64,000 bases of DNA, from the NCBI GenBank assembly GCA_900110635.1, contig FOEK01000002.1, positions 186,001-250,000 on the forward strand, written 5' to 3'. Position numbers and translations under genes: made by a program. The stretch comes from Lachnospiraceae bacterium NE2001. GTDB taxonomy: Bacteria; Bacillota; Clostridia; Lachnospirales; Lachnospiraceae. Below the pieces are notes generated by a model. It did no database searches. It saw only the letters and a program-made list of their open reading frames with translations, and was not told the origin of the DNA. Every line of letters starts with the position of its first letter. Position 1 is the first letter of the stretch. Below are positions 33,130-42,456 of the stretch, piece by piece.

Positions 33130-35289
33130 TTATTCCTCGGTGTAGAATACCATATCTCCGTTTTCATCAATTCCGAAGATTGCGTAATCAGTTGTGTAAT
33201 AATCGCCGTAGAGATCTCCAATGTAGAAACCGTAGTAGTAATCTGCTTCAGGGAGATATGCATAAATTATATCGTCACCGGCATTCCATACGTAGGTTTC
33301 GCCCTCGTAGATTTCTTCGTTGTCGTTATCATCATAGTGGTAGTACATAGGTGTGATTTCATCGCCTGCCTCGAGAGGTATTACATTCTTGGCGGCAGCA
33401 CCATTTTCATCGATTCCTTCCCAGGTTCCTTCAATCGTCGTGCCTGAGTCGGTCTGTCTGATTCGCAGGTTTGTCTCCTCGCCGTTCAAATTAATAGGTG
33501 AGGTATATATTGTGAAATCCTCGCCGTAATCAGCCACATAAGTCGGCAGGAGCTGACCGTCAGGAAGGGATAACCAATAACCATCAAAGTTATCATAGAA
33601 CTCGCCGGTTTCCCAGTCGCCGTTTACATCAAGCGTTTCACCAAGCTCAAGAAATCCATCTTCATCTTCCATATAAATATAAGCTGAAACATCAGTAGCA
33701 TAATTAAGTCCATCAGCATCTAGCTTAAATGAAAATACTCCGTCTTCGTCGATTGCTGGTTCGATTTCAAATGTGATCAGCTGACTTTCGCCGGTTGTTT
33801 CCTGGTCTGCATAATCAAAGTATTCGCTTTCCTCAGAATCTGAGGTATCGGTTCCGTCATTTGTCCACGTACCTTCGTCATCAAAGAATTCATCGTTGCT
33901 GTAAAGCTCGTTCGTAAATCCCTTTGATACCATGTCGACAATTGACAGATAGTAAGGACTGAAGCATATATCGTTAAAAATCTTCAGTGTGCTTGAACCA
34001 GATGCTCCGAGAGGGTAGTAGATAGAAAGTCCGGATGCGTCTGTATGGTCAGAGCCATTTATCATATAAGCTACACAGTTTGAAAGAGCTGCATTTACTG
34101 CGCTTGTATCAGCGTAATCTGAGCAGGCGTTTATGATGCCGCCAAGGTCAACCATATTTGTATAACCCTCAGATTTGTTGTTTCCGCCGAAGTTGTCTGC
34201 GGATTTGATTCCACGAACAACTGAGCTCAGGTTGCCAGCTTCAAGACCAGCATCATAAAGCTCCTTGGAAAAATCGTTAAATGCTACTGCGAATTCATCA
34301 AATTTTGAAAGATCAATAATTGAAAAAGTACATTCATTTTCCATTTCAGCTTCTGCACATTCATTATAGAAGCTGTCTGCAAGCTCTTTTCCGAGAGCAG
34401 CTCCGTCACAAGAAGGGTTATCAGCAAGATAATTTCCTATAGAGGTGTAGTCCCATCCAGAGCCGGGCTCGGTTTCTTCAGAACCATACATGTAACGGGA
34501 ATAGGTGGCAAGCATATTTGCGGTTTCAGCAGTTCCCATAAGACAGGCATCGAAACCGATGAATTCGAACTGGTCTGTCATGCCGTCGTAAACCGTTGAC
34601 AGAGATGAATTTATCTCTGTAAGAGAGAGAGAATCGCTGCTAAAGAGCTCATCAAAGCATACTCCGTTTATACTTCCTGAACCATGATCCCAGAAAACAA
34701 GTCCCATTTTGTCGGCGGGATAGTTTTCGATTCCCCATGTAAGGAACTCAGTCAGATTTGAAGCTGATCCCATGTTGTTAAGTTCAGCACTTTCGACAAG
34801 TTCAAGCTCACCATTCTGGACAACATATCTTTCTGCATAATTGCTGTCAAAATCGCTCATCTGCCATTCCTCTGTTCCACCAGTCTGAAAGACAAATCTC
34901 ACATTGTCGCTTCCTTTGGCATCCATCATCTGTTCTATATCACTGGTGGCTGCACCGCCACTGTCACTTTCGAGGTCGGTTCCGCAGAGATAGATGAATA
35001 TAGTCCATGTATCTTTGTCGCCCATGGCAGTTGCTTTTTTTTCAGAACGTGTGATATTCAGCTTGTTATCAGAAGTGTTTAGGCTGATCTCAAAACCGGA
35101 GGCAAGCTCAGCATTATCAGTGTTGTTATTCTCAAGAGTCTGTCTGTCTAATTCTTCTTCGTACTCTTTATCATATTCCTCGTCATATTCCTCTTCGTAT
35201 TCGCCGTAATCCTCATAATCATCCTCCAAACAGCCGGTAAGCACCAGAAGGAGAGAAAGAGAAAGTAGCAGAGCTATTATCTTCTTCAT
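33130..35289 (-). CDS. Clostripain-family (C11) cysteine peptidase lipoprotein
   Basis: 719 residues from the ATG at 35289, chosen over an upstream ATG because AAAGGA precedes it and the lipoprotein signal then starts at residue 1: MKKIIALLLSLSLLLVLTGC, with Cys20 the lipidated residue. A very acidic Glu/Asp/Tyr stretch follows. The C11 peptidase core has IYLCGTDLES, the catalytic His in LVFWDHGSGS and the catalytic Cys in GFDACLMGT. The C-terminal 230 residues are acidic and beta-rich. Expected to cleave after basic residues at the cell surface. It is monocistronic with its own promoter and is not obviously linked to its neighbours. Confidence 0.9.
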   Translation of the reverse strand: MKKIIALLLSLSLLLVLTGCLEDDYEDYGEYEEEYDEEYDKEYEEELDRQTLENNNTDNAELASGFEISLNTSDNKLNITRSEKKATAMGDKDTWTIFIYLCGTDLESDSGGAATSDIEQMMDAKGSDNVRFVFQTGGTEEWQMSDFDSNYAERYVVQNGELELVESAELNNMGSASNLTEFLTWGIENYPADKMGLVFWDHGSGSINGVCFDELFSSDSLSLTEINSSLSTVYDGMTDQFEFIGFDACLMGTAETANMLATYSRYMYGSEETEPGSGWDYTSIGNYLADNPSCDGAALGKELADSFYNECAEAEMENECTFSIIDLSKFDEFAVAFNDFSKELYDAGLEAGNLSSVVRGIKSADNFGGNNKSEGYTNMVDLGGIINACSDYADTSAVNAALSNCVAYMINGSDHTDASGLSIYYPLGASGSSTLKIFNDICFSPYYLSIVDMVSKGFTNELYSNDEFFDDEGTWTNDGTDTSDSEESEYFDYADQETTGESQLITFEIEPAIDEDGVFSFKLDADGLNYATDVSAYIYMEDEDGFLELGETLDVNGDWETGEFYDNFDGYWLSLPDGQLLPTYVADYGEDFTIYTSPINLNGEETNLRIRQTDSGTTIEGTWEGIDENGAAAKNVIPLEAGDEITPMYYHYDDNDNEEIYEGETYVWNAGDDIIYAYLPEADYYYGFYIGDLYGDYYTTDYAIFGIDENGDMVFYTEE

Positions 35290-35336
35290 GCAGTTATATC
35301 CTTTCTTCAATGTCATTTAATAAACGTTTCCCTAAT

Positions 35337-35365
35337 AATGTATCACGACTTAATTCTGATAACAA
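35337..35365 (-). promoter_or_regulatory. Promoter of the clostripain gene
   Basis: On the minus strand TTGTTA (35360-35365) and TACATT (35337-35342) are 17 bp apart, with TG one base before the -10 (extended form). Confidence 0.6.
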
Positions 35366-35386
35366 TAAATCTTTTTTGGAAATATC

Positions 35387-35455
35387 TTGACAAGAATAAT
35401 TTAGTGTAGTATTATCTGTATTACAACAAATAATACAAACAATACAACTAATACA
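35387..35455 (+). promoter_or_regulatory. ABC-operon promoter with GntR-like operators
   Basis: TTGACA (35387-35392) and TATTAT (35410-35415) at 17 bp. Directly downstream is the inverted repeat TGTATTA-N7-TAATACA (35417-35437); the right half-site then repeats as CAATACA (35440) and TAATACA (35449) at exactly 9-bp steps. This fits repression of the ABC genes, perhaps by the YtrA-type GntR at 38014 (inference). Confidence 0.7.
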
Positions 35456-35518
35456 GCGGCAATCATCTTGGCAACCATTGTACAGAAGAAAGATAATGAA
35501 AGATAGAAGGTAAAGATA

Positions 35519-36241
35519 ATGAGTAAAGCGATGTTAGAGATTAAAGGGTATACAAAAATATATGGCGAGGGTAAGAAGGCTGCAGATAATGTAAGTCTTA
35601 CCGTTGAGAGTGGTGATATCTATGGATTCATCGGCCATAATGGTGCCGGAAAGTCGACGACCATAAGAGCGGTGGTAGGAGTTCTGGATTTCACAGAGGG
35701 TGAGATTTATATCGATGGCCATTCGGTTAAGGATGAGTCGGTGGAATGCAAAAAGGTGACGGCATATATCCCAGATAATCCTGATCTCTATGAGAATCTT
35801 ACAGGTATACAGTATTTGGATTTTATTGCAGATATATTTGGGATAAATGCTACTGACAGGGCTGCACGTATCGAGGAGTATGCAGACAGATTCGAAATCA
35901 AGGATTCTCTTGGTAATCTGATCAGCTCATATTCTCACGGTATGAAGCAGAAACTGGCTATTATCTCGGCACTTATTCATGAGCCGAAGCTGATGGTGCT
36001 TGACGAGCCCTTCGTAGGACTTGATCCAAAGGCATCATTTACCTTGAAGCAGATTATGGCAGAAATGTGTGAGAAGGGAACGGCAATATTCTTTTCAACC
36101 CACGTTTTGGACGTGGCAGAGAAGCTTTGTAACAAGGTGGCTATTATAAAGCATGGGCAGATTATTGCTTCAGGCACTATGGAAGAGCTGACTCATGGCG
36201 AGTCACTTGAGGATGTGTTCCTCGAATCAGTTGATGAGTAA
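35519..36241 (+). CDS. ABC transporter ATP-binding protein (YtrB-like)
   Basis: 240 residues with Walker A GHNGAGKST, signature YSHGMKQKLA, Walker B LMVLDEPFVGLDP and H-loop STHVLDVAEK. Short, without the C-terminal extension of the BcrA class. It pairs with the membrane protein that follows after 34 bp. The nearby YtrA-type GntR suggests a cell-wall-antibiotic-responsive ABC system like ytrABCDEF, though the gene order differs. Confidence 0.92.
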   Translation: MSKAMLEIKGYTKIYGEGKKAADNVSLTVESGDIYGFIGHNGAGKSTTIRAVVGVLDFTEGEIYIDGHSVKDESVECKKVTAYIPDNPDLYENLTGIQYLDFIADIFGINATDRAARIEEYADRFEIKDSLGNLISSYSHGMKQKLAIISALIHEPKLMVLDEPFVGLDPKASFTLKQIMAEMCEKGTAIFFSTHVLDVAEKLCNKVAIIKHGQIIASGTMEELTHGESLEDVFLESVDE

Positions 36242-36275
36242 ATAACATTTTACGATATGGATTTGGAGGCTTGAG

Positions 36276-37868
36276 ATGAAGAAGGTCTCGGTATTATTAA
36301 AAACTATGATGCTTTCCACAAGTCAGTGGAATATATATAAATATACAGAAGATAAGAAAAAGAAAGGAAGAGTTGTTGGCAACGCTATTGGTATGGTAGT
36401 CCTATTTATCATGCTGATGGGTTACAGCATTGCTCAATGCATCGGCTATGGAATGTTTGGGCTAACCGATTCCATCCCAGTAATGTGTGCACTTGTTATC
36501 TCTATAATGGGTTTCTTCCTTACATTTCTTAAGGTCAATGGATACCTCTTTAACTTTAAAGAGTATGACATGCTGATGTCGCTTCCTTTTAAACCTAGGG
36601 ACGTGGCTGCGTGCAAGTTTCTTTATATGTATATAAAGAGTCTGCCATGGTATATGGGCGTATCACTATCTATGATGATAGTGTATGGAGTATATTCTGA
36701 GGCGTCTATACTAACTTTCCTTATATGGATTATTTTAACAATCTTCCTTCCGCTTATACCGATGGTTGCAGCCACATTCCTGGGCTTTATTATAACCAAG
36801 ATAGGTTCAGGTTTTAGGAATAAGACCCTTGGACAGACTGTGATTACATTTATCTTTATCCTGCTTATTTTCGTTCTTGAGTATGGACTTCAGTACGCTG
36901 GAAGAACAGGCAAAATGGGTGAGCTTATGGGAATTGTATCGGAAGCTACAGACAGTGTATGCAAATGGTATCTCCCAGCTAAGTGGTTTACGGGAGCTGT
37001 AGGTGATCTTAACCTCCTGGATATGCTGCTTCTAATAGTTATCTCTTTAGTTATCTTTGGAGTAGTATTTGTTATAGTTGGAAGCTCCTACAGAAAGATC
37101 AATTCTGCTCTAAAGTCCCATGGCACATCACGTGAATTTGAGATGAAGGATAGTAAGACTCGAAGTGTAGTGGGTGCTATTGCATTTAAAGAGTTTAAGA
37201 GAATGACAGGATCCACTATATATATGACAAACGGCTGCGTAGGTGAATTAATGTGTCTCGTTGCGGGAATAGCAGTACTCTTTGTTGATATAGATAAGCT
37301 TATAAGTAAGATGTTGATGGGCGCTCCAATTACTAAGGATATGTTAACTCCTGCCATTCCGTTTATTATCTATTTCTTTATTGGAATGGTAGCAACTACG
37401 GCATTTACTCCTTCTCTTGAAGGAAAGAATTACTGGATCGTACAGAGCCTTCCGATCAGTAAGAAGACTCTGTATCAGGGTAAAATGTTATTCAATATGA
37501 TGCTTACTGTACCATTTGCCGTATTTGGTAGTATTACTCTTTCAATATCAATGAAGGCAGGACTTGTTTCTACGGTTCTCTCGGTAGTTTTAGTTGTTCT
37601 GCTGTGTGCATTTTCAACCACCTGGGGATGTGTATGTGGAATCAGGCATATGCGTCTTGACTGGGAAAATGAGGTTGAGGTGATCAAGCAGGGAGCAGCA
37701 GTTGCAATGTATCTTTTCCCCAATATGTTCGGTACAATGATCCTTCTTGCGGCCACAGTTATGCTTGGAACAAGAATGAATCATACCCTTATTTTGGGTG
37801 CGTTGATAGTTGTAATCGGAGTGCTTGCAGGACTTTGCTATAAGAAGGTAATGAAGCTTTGCGAGTAA
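36276..37868 (+). CDS. ABC-type permease, large membrane subunit
   Basis: 530 residues with about 12 hydrophobic segments in two groups, separated by a hydrophilic stretch (about residues 275-300) typical of fused ABC-2-like exporters. GGAGG precedes the ATG. It should form the membrane part of the exporter with the ATPase at 35519. No periplasmic enzyme domain is visible and the substrate is unknown. Confidence 0.82.
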   Translation: MKKVSVLLKTMMLSTSQWNIYKYTEDKKKKGRVVGNAIGMVVLFIMLMGYSIAQCIGYGMFGLTDSIPVMCALVISIMGFFLTFLKVNGYLFNFKEYDMLMSLPFKPRDVAACKFLYMYIKSLPWYMGVSLSMMIVYGVYSEASILTFLIWIILTIFLPLIPMVAATFLGFIITKIGSGFRNKTLGQTVITFIFILLIFVLEYGLQYAGRTGKMGELMGIVSEATDSVCKWYLPAKWFTGAVGDLNLLDMLLLIVISLVIFGVVFVIVGSSYRKINSALKSHGTSREFEMKDSKTRSVVGAIAFKEFKRMTGSTIYMTNGCVGELMCLVAGIAVLFVDIDKLISKMLMGAPITKDMLTPAIPFIIYFFIGMVATTAFTPSLEGKNYWIVQSLPISKKTLYQGKMLFNMMLTVPFAVFGSITLSISMKAGLVSTVLSVVLVVLLCAFSTTWGCVCGIRHMRLDWENEVEVIKQGAAVAMYLFPNMFGTMILLAATVMLGTRMNHTLILGALIVVIGVLAGLCYKKVMKLCE

Positions 37869-37901
37869 TATTTTTAGTAATAGCAAAAGAATCAAGAGCA
37901 A

Positions 37902-37993
37902 TTGCGTGAAAAAAATATATGATATATAATGACAAAGTGTGACTATCTATATGACTTTAGAAGAGTTGAAATCTGATATGTCACTCTTTGTCA
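37902..37993 (+). promoter_or_regulatory. Promoter and long inverted repeat before the GntR gene
   Basis: TTGCGT (37902-37907) and TATAAT (37925-37930) at 17 bp. Starting at the -10, TGACAAAGTGTGAC (37930-37943) is complemented with one mismatch by 37980-37993 across a 36-bp gap. This may be an operator pair or a leader hairpin. Confidence 0.65.
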
Positions 37994-38013
37994 TAAAATG
38001 CGAGGACTGATTT

Positions 38014-38373
38014 ATGGTTATAAAGATAGATGATTACTCGGATGTGCCAATTTATATGCAGATCCGAAACCAGATAGTAATGGGAATATCATCGGGCGAA
38101 CTTGCACCGGGAGAACAGCTCCCGACGGTAAGGGCGCTCGCTCTTGAAATGGGTATTAACACAATGACTGTCAGTAAGGTGTATCAGCTGCTTAAGTCTG
38201 AAGGATATATACTGACTGACAGGAAAAATGGAGCCAGGGTTCGAGATAATATAAGCCAGTCTGGTGTAATGAGTGAAGAAAACAAAAACGAACTGAGGCG
38301 AATAGTTTCAGAGGCTCGACTTTCCGGTGTTTCAAAGAAGGAAATTCAAAAATTAATTGATGAGTTTTATTAA
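38014..38373 (+). CDS. GntR-family regulator, YtrA subfamily
   Basis: 119 residues. Winged helix at the N-terminus: PIYMQIRNQIVMGISSGELA, LPTVRALALEMGIN, TMTVSKVYQLLKSEGYI. The C-terminal part is a short dimerisation helix, as in the YtrA subfamily, which usually represses adjacent ABC exporter genes. GAGGA precedes the ATG. It is followed after a hairpin by a membrane protein gene. Targets are likely its own promoter and that at 35387. Confidence 0.9.
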   Translation: MVIKIDDYSDVPIYMQIRNQIVMGISSGELAPGEQLPTVRALALEMGINTMTVSKVYQLLKSEGYILTDRKNGARVRDNISQSGVMSEENKNELRRIVSEARLSGVSKKEIQKLIDEFY

Positions 38374-38402
38374 AGATTCCTGGAAGTTTCTGGAATCTTT
38401 TT
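38372..38402 (+). terminator. Weak intrinsic terminator or attenuator
   Basis: AAAGATTCC (38372-38380) pairs with GGAATCTTT (38392-38400) before a short T run, overlapping the gntR stop. The next gene starts 14 bp later, so it probably only reduces read-through. Confidence 0.6.
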
Positions 38403-38415
38403 GAAAGGAATATAG

Positions 38416-39843
38416 ATGAATCATATATTAAGTATTGTAATGATCGCCGTGATGGTTCCAACCGTACTTATACTTTTCTTCTATGAGTATCCTAAAAAAT
38501 GGAGAGAGAGAAAGTATATATATGGAATACTGAATCGTGCGGAATTTAAAGAAGAAACCACAGCCTCAAGGATAGATGAGATAACTGCCACCTGCAGAAA
38601 ACAGGCGAAAATTATTCTTATCTGTTCTTTTGTTATAATGCTGGCTATCTGTGTTATTCCGGATTTTATTACGAATATGATAACTTGGTCAGTGTTTATC
38701 ATTTTAGATATTGTTCTTCTCAACATTCCTTTATTTAGGGGTAATAGTGAGATGAAGAGTCTGAAGAGAGAACTGGGACTTACTTCGAAGAAGGGTGTTT
38801 CTTATACAGATCTTAAGAGTGCAGGTGCTGTTCACTCTCTTAAGTTATCTAAAATAATAGTACCTAACATAATAGCTTCAGTGTTCTTTCTTGCTTCGCT
38901 GCTTAGTTCCTTAGGAGTAGTAAAACTTCACGGTATATTGGGAGGACTGGAAGTTTATAGAACATACATGATGACAGGAATGTCAGGAGCATTTCTCTTA
39001 GTCGGTCTTATGCTTATACCTATCGCTGTTATGATGGATAATATTAGAAATGAAGTAATATCAGATGATAGTGATATAAATATGAATTATAACAGGGCCA
39101 AGAAAAAGAATATGGCTGACTTCTCAGTTCTTTTTACCTGGATTAATACTATATGCATTATTGTAATGATGGTTGTGATGTGCATATGTAACCTGGATGT
39201 TCTCTATATGGTTATATGTGGTGTTTACATGCTGGCTCTTATGGCTGGCCTTGTTGTATTTTGTAAGAAAAATGTGGCTATCGAAAGAAGATATAAGAAA
39301 GAAACCACCATTGAAATCGATGATGATGATAACTGGATATTTGGACAGTTTTATTATAACCTGGATGATAAGAGGTTAAATGTAGAGAAAAGAGTTGGTG
39401 TTGGTACCACAATCAATATGGCTCATCCTGTTGGAAAGATATTAGGAGTCGTGGCTGTTCTGCTTATTATTTATGTGTTTATTATGCTTATTTATATAGG
39501 TATACTTAGCAAGACTCCTATGTCGATTCGAATTGATAATGTGAGCCTTATTTGTTCTCAGATGAAGGAAGATTACAGTATCCCAATCAGTGATATGTCA
39601 GAACCAGAACTAAGAACATCTTCTGGAGACCTTGAATTACATAAGCTAAGTGGTTATGATATGGAGCCGATGTATAAGGGAAAGTTTAGTGTGAGTGGTG
39701 AGTCTGACTGCATAGTCTTTCTCAATCTTGACTCAGACAGTTATATAACATTTCAGGCAGATGGAACCACCTATTACATAAGTGGTGACACAGATGAAGA
39801 AACCAAAACTGTTTATACCCAATTATTAGAAGAGTGGAAATAA
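38416..39843 (+). CDS. Membrane protein with DUF5808-like motif
   Basis: 475 residues with about eight membrane helices. Between them lies NWIFGQFYYNLDDKRLNVEK followed by GVGTTINMAHPVGK, matching my memory of the DUF5808 signature (WxxGxFYYNxxD...KR.G.G). It ends with a soluble domain of about 90 residues. AAAGGAA precedes the ATG. Such proteins often sit next to YtrA-type gntR genes. Their role is unknown; regulation or envelope stress is inferred. Confidence 0.75.
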   Translation: MNHILSIVMIAVMVPTVLILFFYEYPKKWRERKYIYGILNRAEFKEETTASRIDEITATCRKQAKIILICSFVIMLAICVIPDFITNMITWSVFIILDIVLLNIPLFRGNSEMKSLKRELGLTSKKGVSYTDLKSAGAVHSLKLSKIIVPNIIASVFFLASLLSSLGVVKLHGILGGLEVYRTYMMTGMSGAFLLVGLMLIPIAVMMDNIRNEVISDDSDINMNYNRAKKKNMADFSVLFTWINTICIIVMMVVMCICNLDVLYMVICGVYMLALMAGLVVFCKKNVAIERRYKKETTIEIDDDDNWIFGQFYYNLDDKRLNVEKRVGVGTTINMAHPVGKILGVVAVLLIIYVFIMLIYIGILSKTPMSIRIDNVSLICSQMKEDYSIPISDMSEPELRTSSGDLELHKLSGYDMEPMYKGKFSVSGESDCIVFLNLDSDSYITFQADGTTYYISGDTDEETKTVYTQLLEEWK

Positions 39844-39886
39844 CCAATCGGGGACGGTTCTCATTTGATGATTTTGGGGAGGATAT

Positions 39887-40591
39887 ATGCGGAAGGTACT
39901 TATAGTAGAGGATGATAGAGAGATAAGAGGACTGTTAAGGGACTTCCTTCAGGAAAATGATTTCGAGGTGGATGAGGCAAAAGAGGGAAATGAGGCTTCC
40001 TCGTATCTTGCTAATGAAAAGTATGACATCATACTTATGGATATGATGCTTCCCTTTAAGTCAGGAGATGTGCTGATTCAGGAGCTTCGGGATTCAAATG
40101 ACAGGGAGAAGAGCAAGACTCCTGTGATCGTTATATCTGCGAAGACTATGAAGGACACCCGTCTCGAGGTTCTCAGGATGGGAGCGGATGACTATATCAT
40201 CAAGCCATTTGATCTGGACGAGGTGCTGGTCCGTATAGAGGTGGTGCTTCGCCGTGCAGAAGGTGAAATGTCATCTGGAGCTGGAGGCTCTGGGAATGAG
40301 CTTTCATTTGAAGGCCTCGTTCTAAATAAAGAAATGAACTCCGTCAGCTTCGAAGGTGCACCCGTGAAGCTGACAGCAAAAGAGATGCAGCTGCTGGAAC
40401 TGTTCCTGAGAAATCCGCAGAAGACATTTACCAAGGCTAACCTCTATGAGGCGGTCTGGGAGGACACCTACTACTATGAGGATAATACCATCAATGTTCA
40501 CATGAGTAACCTTCGTTCCAAGCTGAAGAAATCTACTGGCCGAGAATTCATAGAAACCGTTTGGGGTATTGGCTACAAGCTCTCCCAATAA
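39887..40591 (+). CDS. OmpR-family response regulator
   Basis: 234 residues. The receiver has EDD (8-10), phospho-acceptor Asp52 (IILMDMMLPFKSG), SAK and IKPF. The winged-helix output ends FIETVWGIGYKLSQ. It resembles the regulator at 10778 and probably arose by duplication of the module. A strong GGGGAGG precedes the ATG, just after a GGGGACGGTTCT-type repeat at 39842-39875. The kinase gene follows after 30 bp. Confidence 0.93.
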   Translation: MRKVLIVEDDREIRGLLRDFLQENDFEVDEAKEGNEASSYLANEKYDIILMDMMLPFKSGDVLIQELRDSNDREKSKTPVIVISAKTMKDTRLEVLRMGADDYIIKPFDLDEVLVRIEVVLRRAEGEMSSGAGGSGNELSFEGLVLNKEMNSVSFEGAPVKLTAKEMQLLELFLRNPQKTFTKANLYEAVWEDTYYYEDNTINVHMSNLRSKLKKSTGREFIETVWGIGYKLSQ

Positions 40592-40621
40592 AACTATATA
40601 TATTATTTAGGATGTAGAATA

Positions 40622-41587
40622 ATGCTACAAAATATAGCAATTATCGTTCTATCGTTTCTTGCACTTGTCCTGCTTGTCTGGGTATTGATCGTCAAGAAGA
40701 GTGTACGGGATGCAAGAGAGGAACTACGCAAAACTAAAGACGAGGATTACAATCGTTTGCTCAGAGTAACGCTTCTTGACAGTGATGTTGAAGATCTGGT
40801 GTCAGAGATAAATCGTAATCTTGATTATCAGAAGACTCTCAGACTGGAAACCGAGAACTCCCGTCGTCAGCTGGAACAGTCTATATCTGATATAGCTCAC
40901 GATCTTCGCACCCCGCTTACAGTAGTAAAGGGGAATCTTCAGATGCTGGAAAATGAAGAACTCTCCCCAAAAGGCCGAGAGTATCTTGATATCAGCCGAA
41001 GAAAGGCAGATAGTCTGAAGGGCATGGTAGATGAATTCTTTGAAATGTCTGTTCTTGAAAGTGATACCAAGTTTGTTGAATTATGTAAACTAGATATCAC
41101 CACGTTTCTATCTGAGTTTGTTGTGGAGAATGAGACACTGATCCGTTCTCATAATCTGACGCCAGAGATAACATTTCCAGAAAAATCTATCTTTGTTCAG
41201 GCAAATCCTGAAATGCTATCCAGAGTATTCAGTAACCTGATGGGTAACATACTGAAGTATGCGAGTGGCAGTTTTGAGCTATCTGTTTTTGAAGAGACAG
41301 AGAAAAATGATGTCCAGGAGGAGAAGCCTAATAGAAAACGAGGTACCAAAGTACCAAGTGAGAAAAGAGTATGCAGAATCAGGATTGGCAATAACGTAGA
41401 TAATCCTGATGCAATCGATATCGACCATATCTTTGACAGAACATATAGGGCGGATAAAGCGAGAAGTGATGGAAGTGCAGGACTGGGACTCTATATAGCA
41501 CAGCTTCTTGTTAAAAAACAAAAAGGCAGTATTACTGCCAGCTTAGAGGATTCGAAGTTATATTTTGATATAAAACTTACGATGTAG
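40622..41587 (+). CDS. Sensor histidine kinase
   Basis: 321 residues: one N-terminal helix (about 5-24), no extracellular sensor domain, H-box DIAHDLRTPLTVVKGN (His near 93), N-box NLMGNILKYASG, G-box SAGLGLYIAQLL. Its layout matches the kinase at 13254-14171. Partner of the preceding regulator. The nearest transporter genes are the ABC pair at 35519-37868, so its signal may be transport-linked, but this is less clear than for the first module. Confidence 0.92.
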   Translation: MLQNIAIIVLSFLALVLLVWVLIVKKSVRDAREELRKTKDEDYNRLLRVTLLDSDVEDLVSEINRNLDYQKTLRLETENSRRQLEQSISDIAHDLRTPLTVVKGNLQMLENEELSPKGREYLDISRRKADSLKGMVDEFFEMSVLESDTKFVELCKLDITTFLSEFVVENETLIRSHNLTPEITFPEKSIFVQANPEMLSRVFSNLMGNILKYASGSFELSVFEETEKNDVQEEKPNRKRGTKVPSEKRVCRIRIGNNVDNPDAIDIDHIFDRTYRADKARSDGSAGLGLYIAQLLVKKQKGSITASLEDSKLYFDIKLTM

Positions 41588-41592
41588 AAAAC

Positions 41593-41649
41593 CACGTAAT
41601 GATTATCTTTGTGAAGAAATATCAAAGGGATTCGTTACGTGTTTTTTTT
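41593..41649 (+). terminator. Intrinsic terminator
   Basis: CACGTAA (41593-41599) pairs with TTACGTG (41635-41641), with a nested CTTTG/CAAAG stem, before an eight-T run. It closes the two-component operon. Confidence 0.75.
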
Positions 41650-41712
41650 GTGCGTTTTTTTTCGTAAAAAATATAAAAAAAGAATACGTCAAAAAAAATA
41701 TTTAAAAAATGC

Positions 41713-41776
41713 TTGACATATTATCAAAATGATAATAAGATATACCACAACAAGAGATATTATCAAAATGATAATA
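41713..41776 (+). promoter_or_regulatory. Promoter with two identical 19-bp palindromes
   Basis: TTGACA (41713-41718) and TAAGAT (41736-41741) are 17 bp apart. The spacer is filled by the palindrome TATTATCAAAATGATAATA (41719-41737). An identical copy lies at 41758-41776, just after the expected transcription start; the centres are 39 bp apart. Two perfect operators at this position imply tight repression of the 41828-47678 operon. The NrtR-like protein at 44804 is the obvious candidate ligand-responsive regulator, but no known box was matched. Confidence 0.8.
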
Positions 41777-41827
41777 ACAACCTGTTGCTAACTATTAACC
41801 AAGTAGAACAGGAAAGGAGGAACTATT

Positions 41828-42427
41828 ATGGAGAATATGTTTAATGGTATCTTTGGAAAGATTGCACCGGGTATGTGCAGAGTATCAATGAGTGGGGATC
41901 TTGCTATCAAGACCTCCAATGGATACAAGTCCTATGACGCTGCGTCGGGAAGACTAACAAACTGTAACAATTTTGTATTCAATATTGGCGAGGAGTTCTG
42001 TTTTGTAGTTCCGACTAACAAGGTGAAAAAGGGCGATATTATCCTGGCAAATGGTAAACCCAAATGTGTTATCGAAGCAACAAAGGAAAGGATTACCGCA
42101 ATCAATTATGAGGATTCGACGGTGGAGCAGCTTCTTCCGGAGAGACATATATTTATGGGTAACACGTACTTCTATGGAAAGATCGTATCCATGTTCGGAG
42201 GTAATCTTAAGAAGGGCAAGGGTCCTGGAAACATTATGAAGTATATGATGCTGAGTGAGATGATGAAGGGCTCTGGTAATGGCAAGACAGGCGGCTTTGG
42301 AGAAGGAATGAGTGGAATACTTCCACTGATGCTTCTAGGCAAAAATATGGATGGAATGTTCGATGGAATGCTGGATTTCGATGATGACGAAGAAGATGAC
42401 GATCCGGCTGGCGATAATGTGGATTAG
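41828..42427 (+). CDS. Unknown protein with Met/Gly-rich and acidic tail
   Basis: 199 residues. The first 115 are beta-rich (RVSMSGDLAIKTSNGYKSYD, then FCFVVPTNKVKKGDIILANG), suggesting a small barrel. The rest becomes Gly/Met-rich (MMLSEMMKGSGNGK, LLGKNMDGMFDGM) and ends in an Asp/Glu run. No signal peptide or family match. A strong AAAGGAGG precedes the ATG. It is the first gene of a five-gene operon, 29 bp before the VWA gene; a partner or substrate of that protein is plausible. Confidence 0.7.
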   Translation: MENMFNGIFGKIAPGMCRVSMSGDLAIKTSNGYKSYDAASGRLTNCNNFVFNIGEEFCFVVPTNKVKKGDIILANGKPKCVIEATKERITAINYEDSTVEQLLPERHIFMGNTYFYGKIVSMFGGNLKKGKGPGNIMKYMMLSEMMKGSGNGKTGGFGEGMSGILPLMLLGKNMDGMFDGMLDFDDDEEDDDPAGDNVD

Positions 42428-42456
42428 AAATATAGAGTTAGAAAGGAGATTAGATT

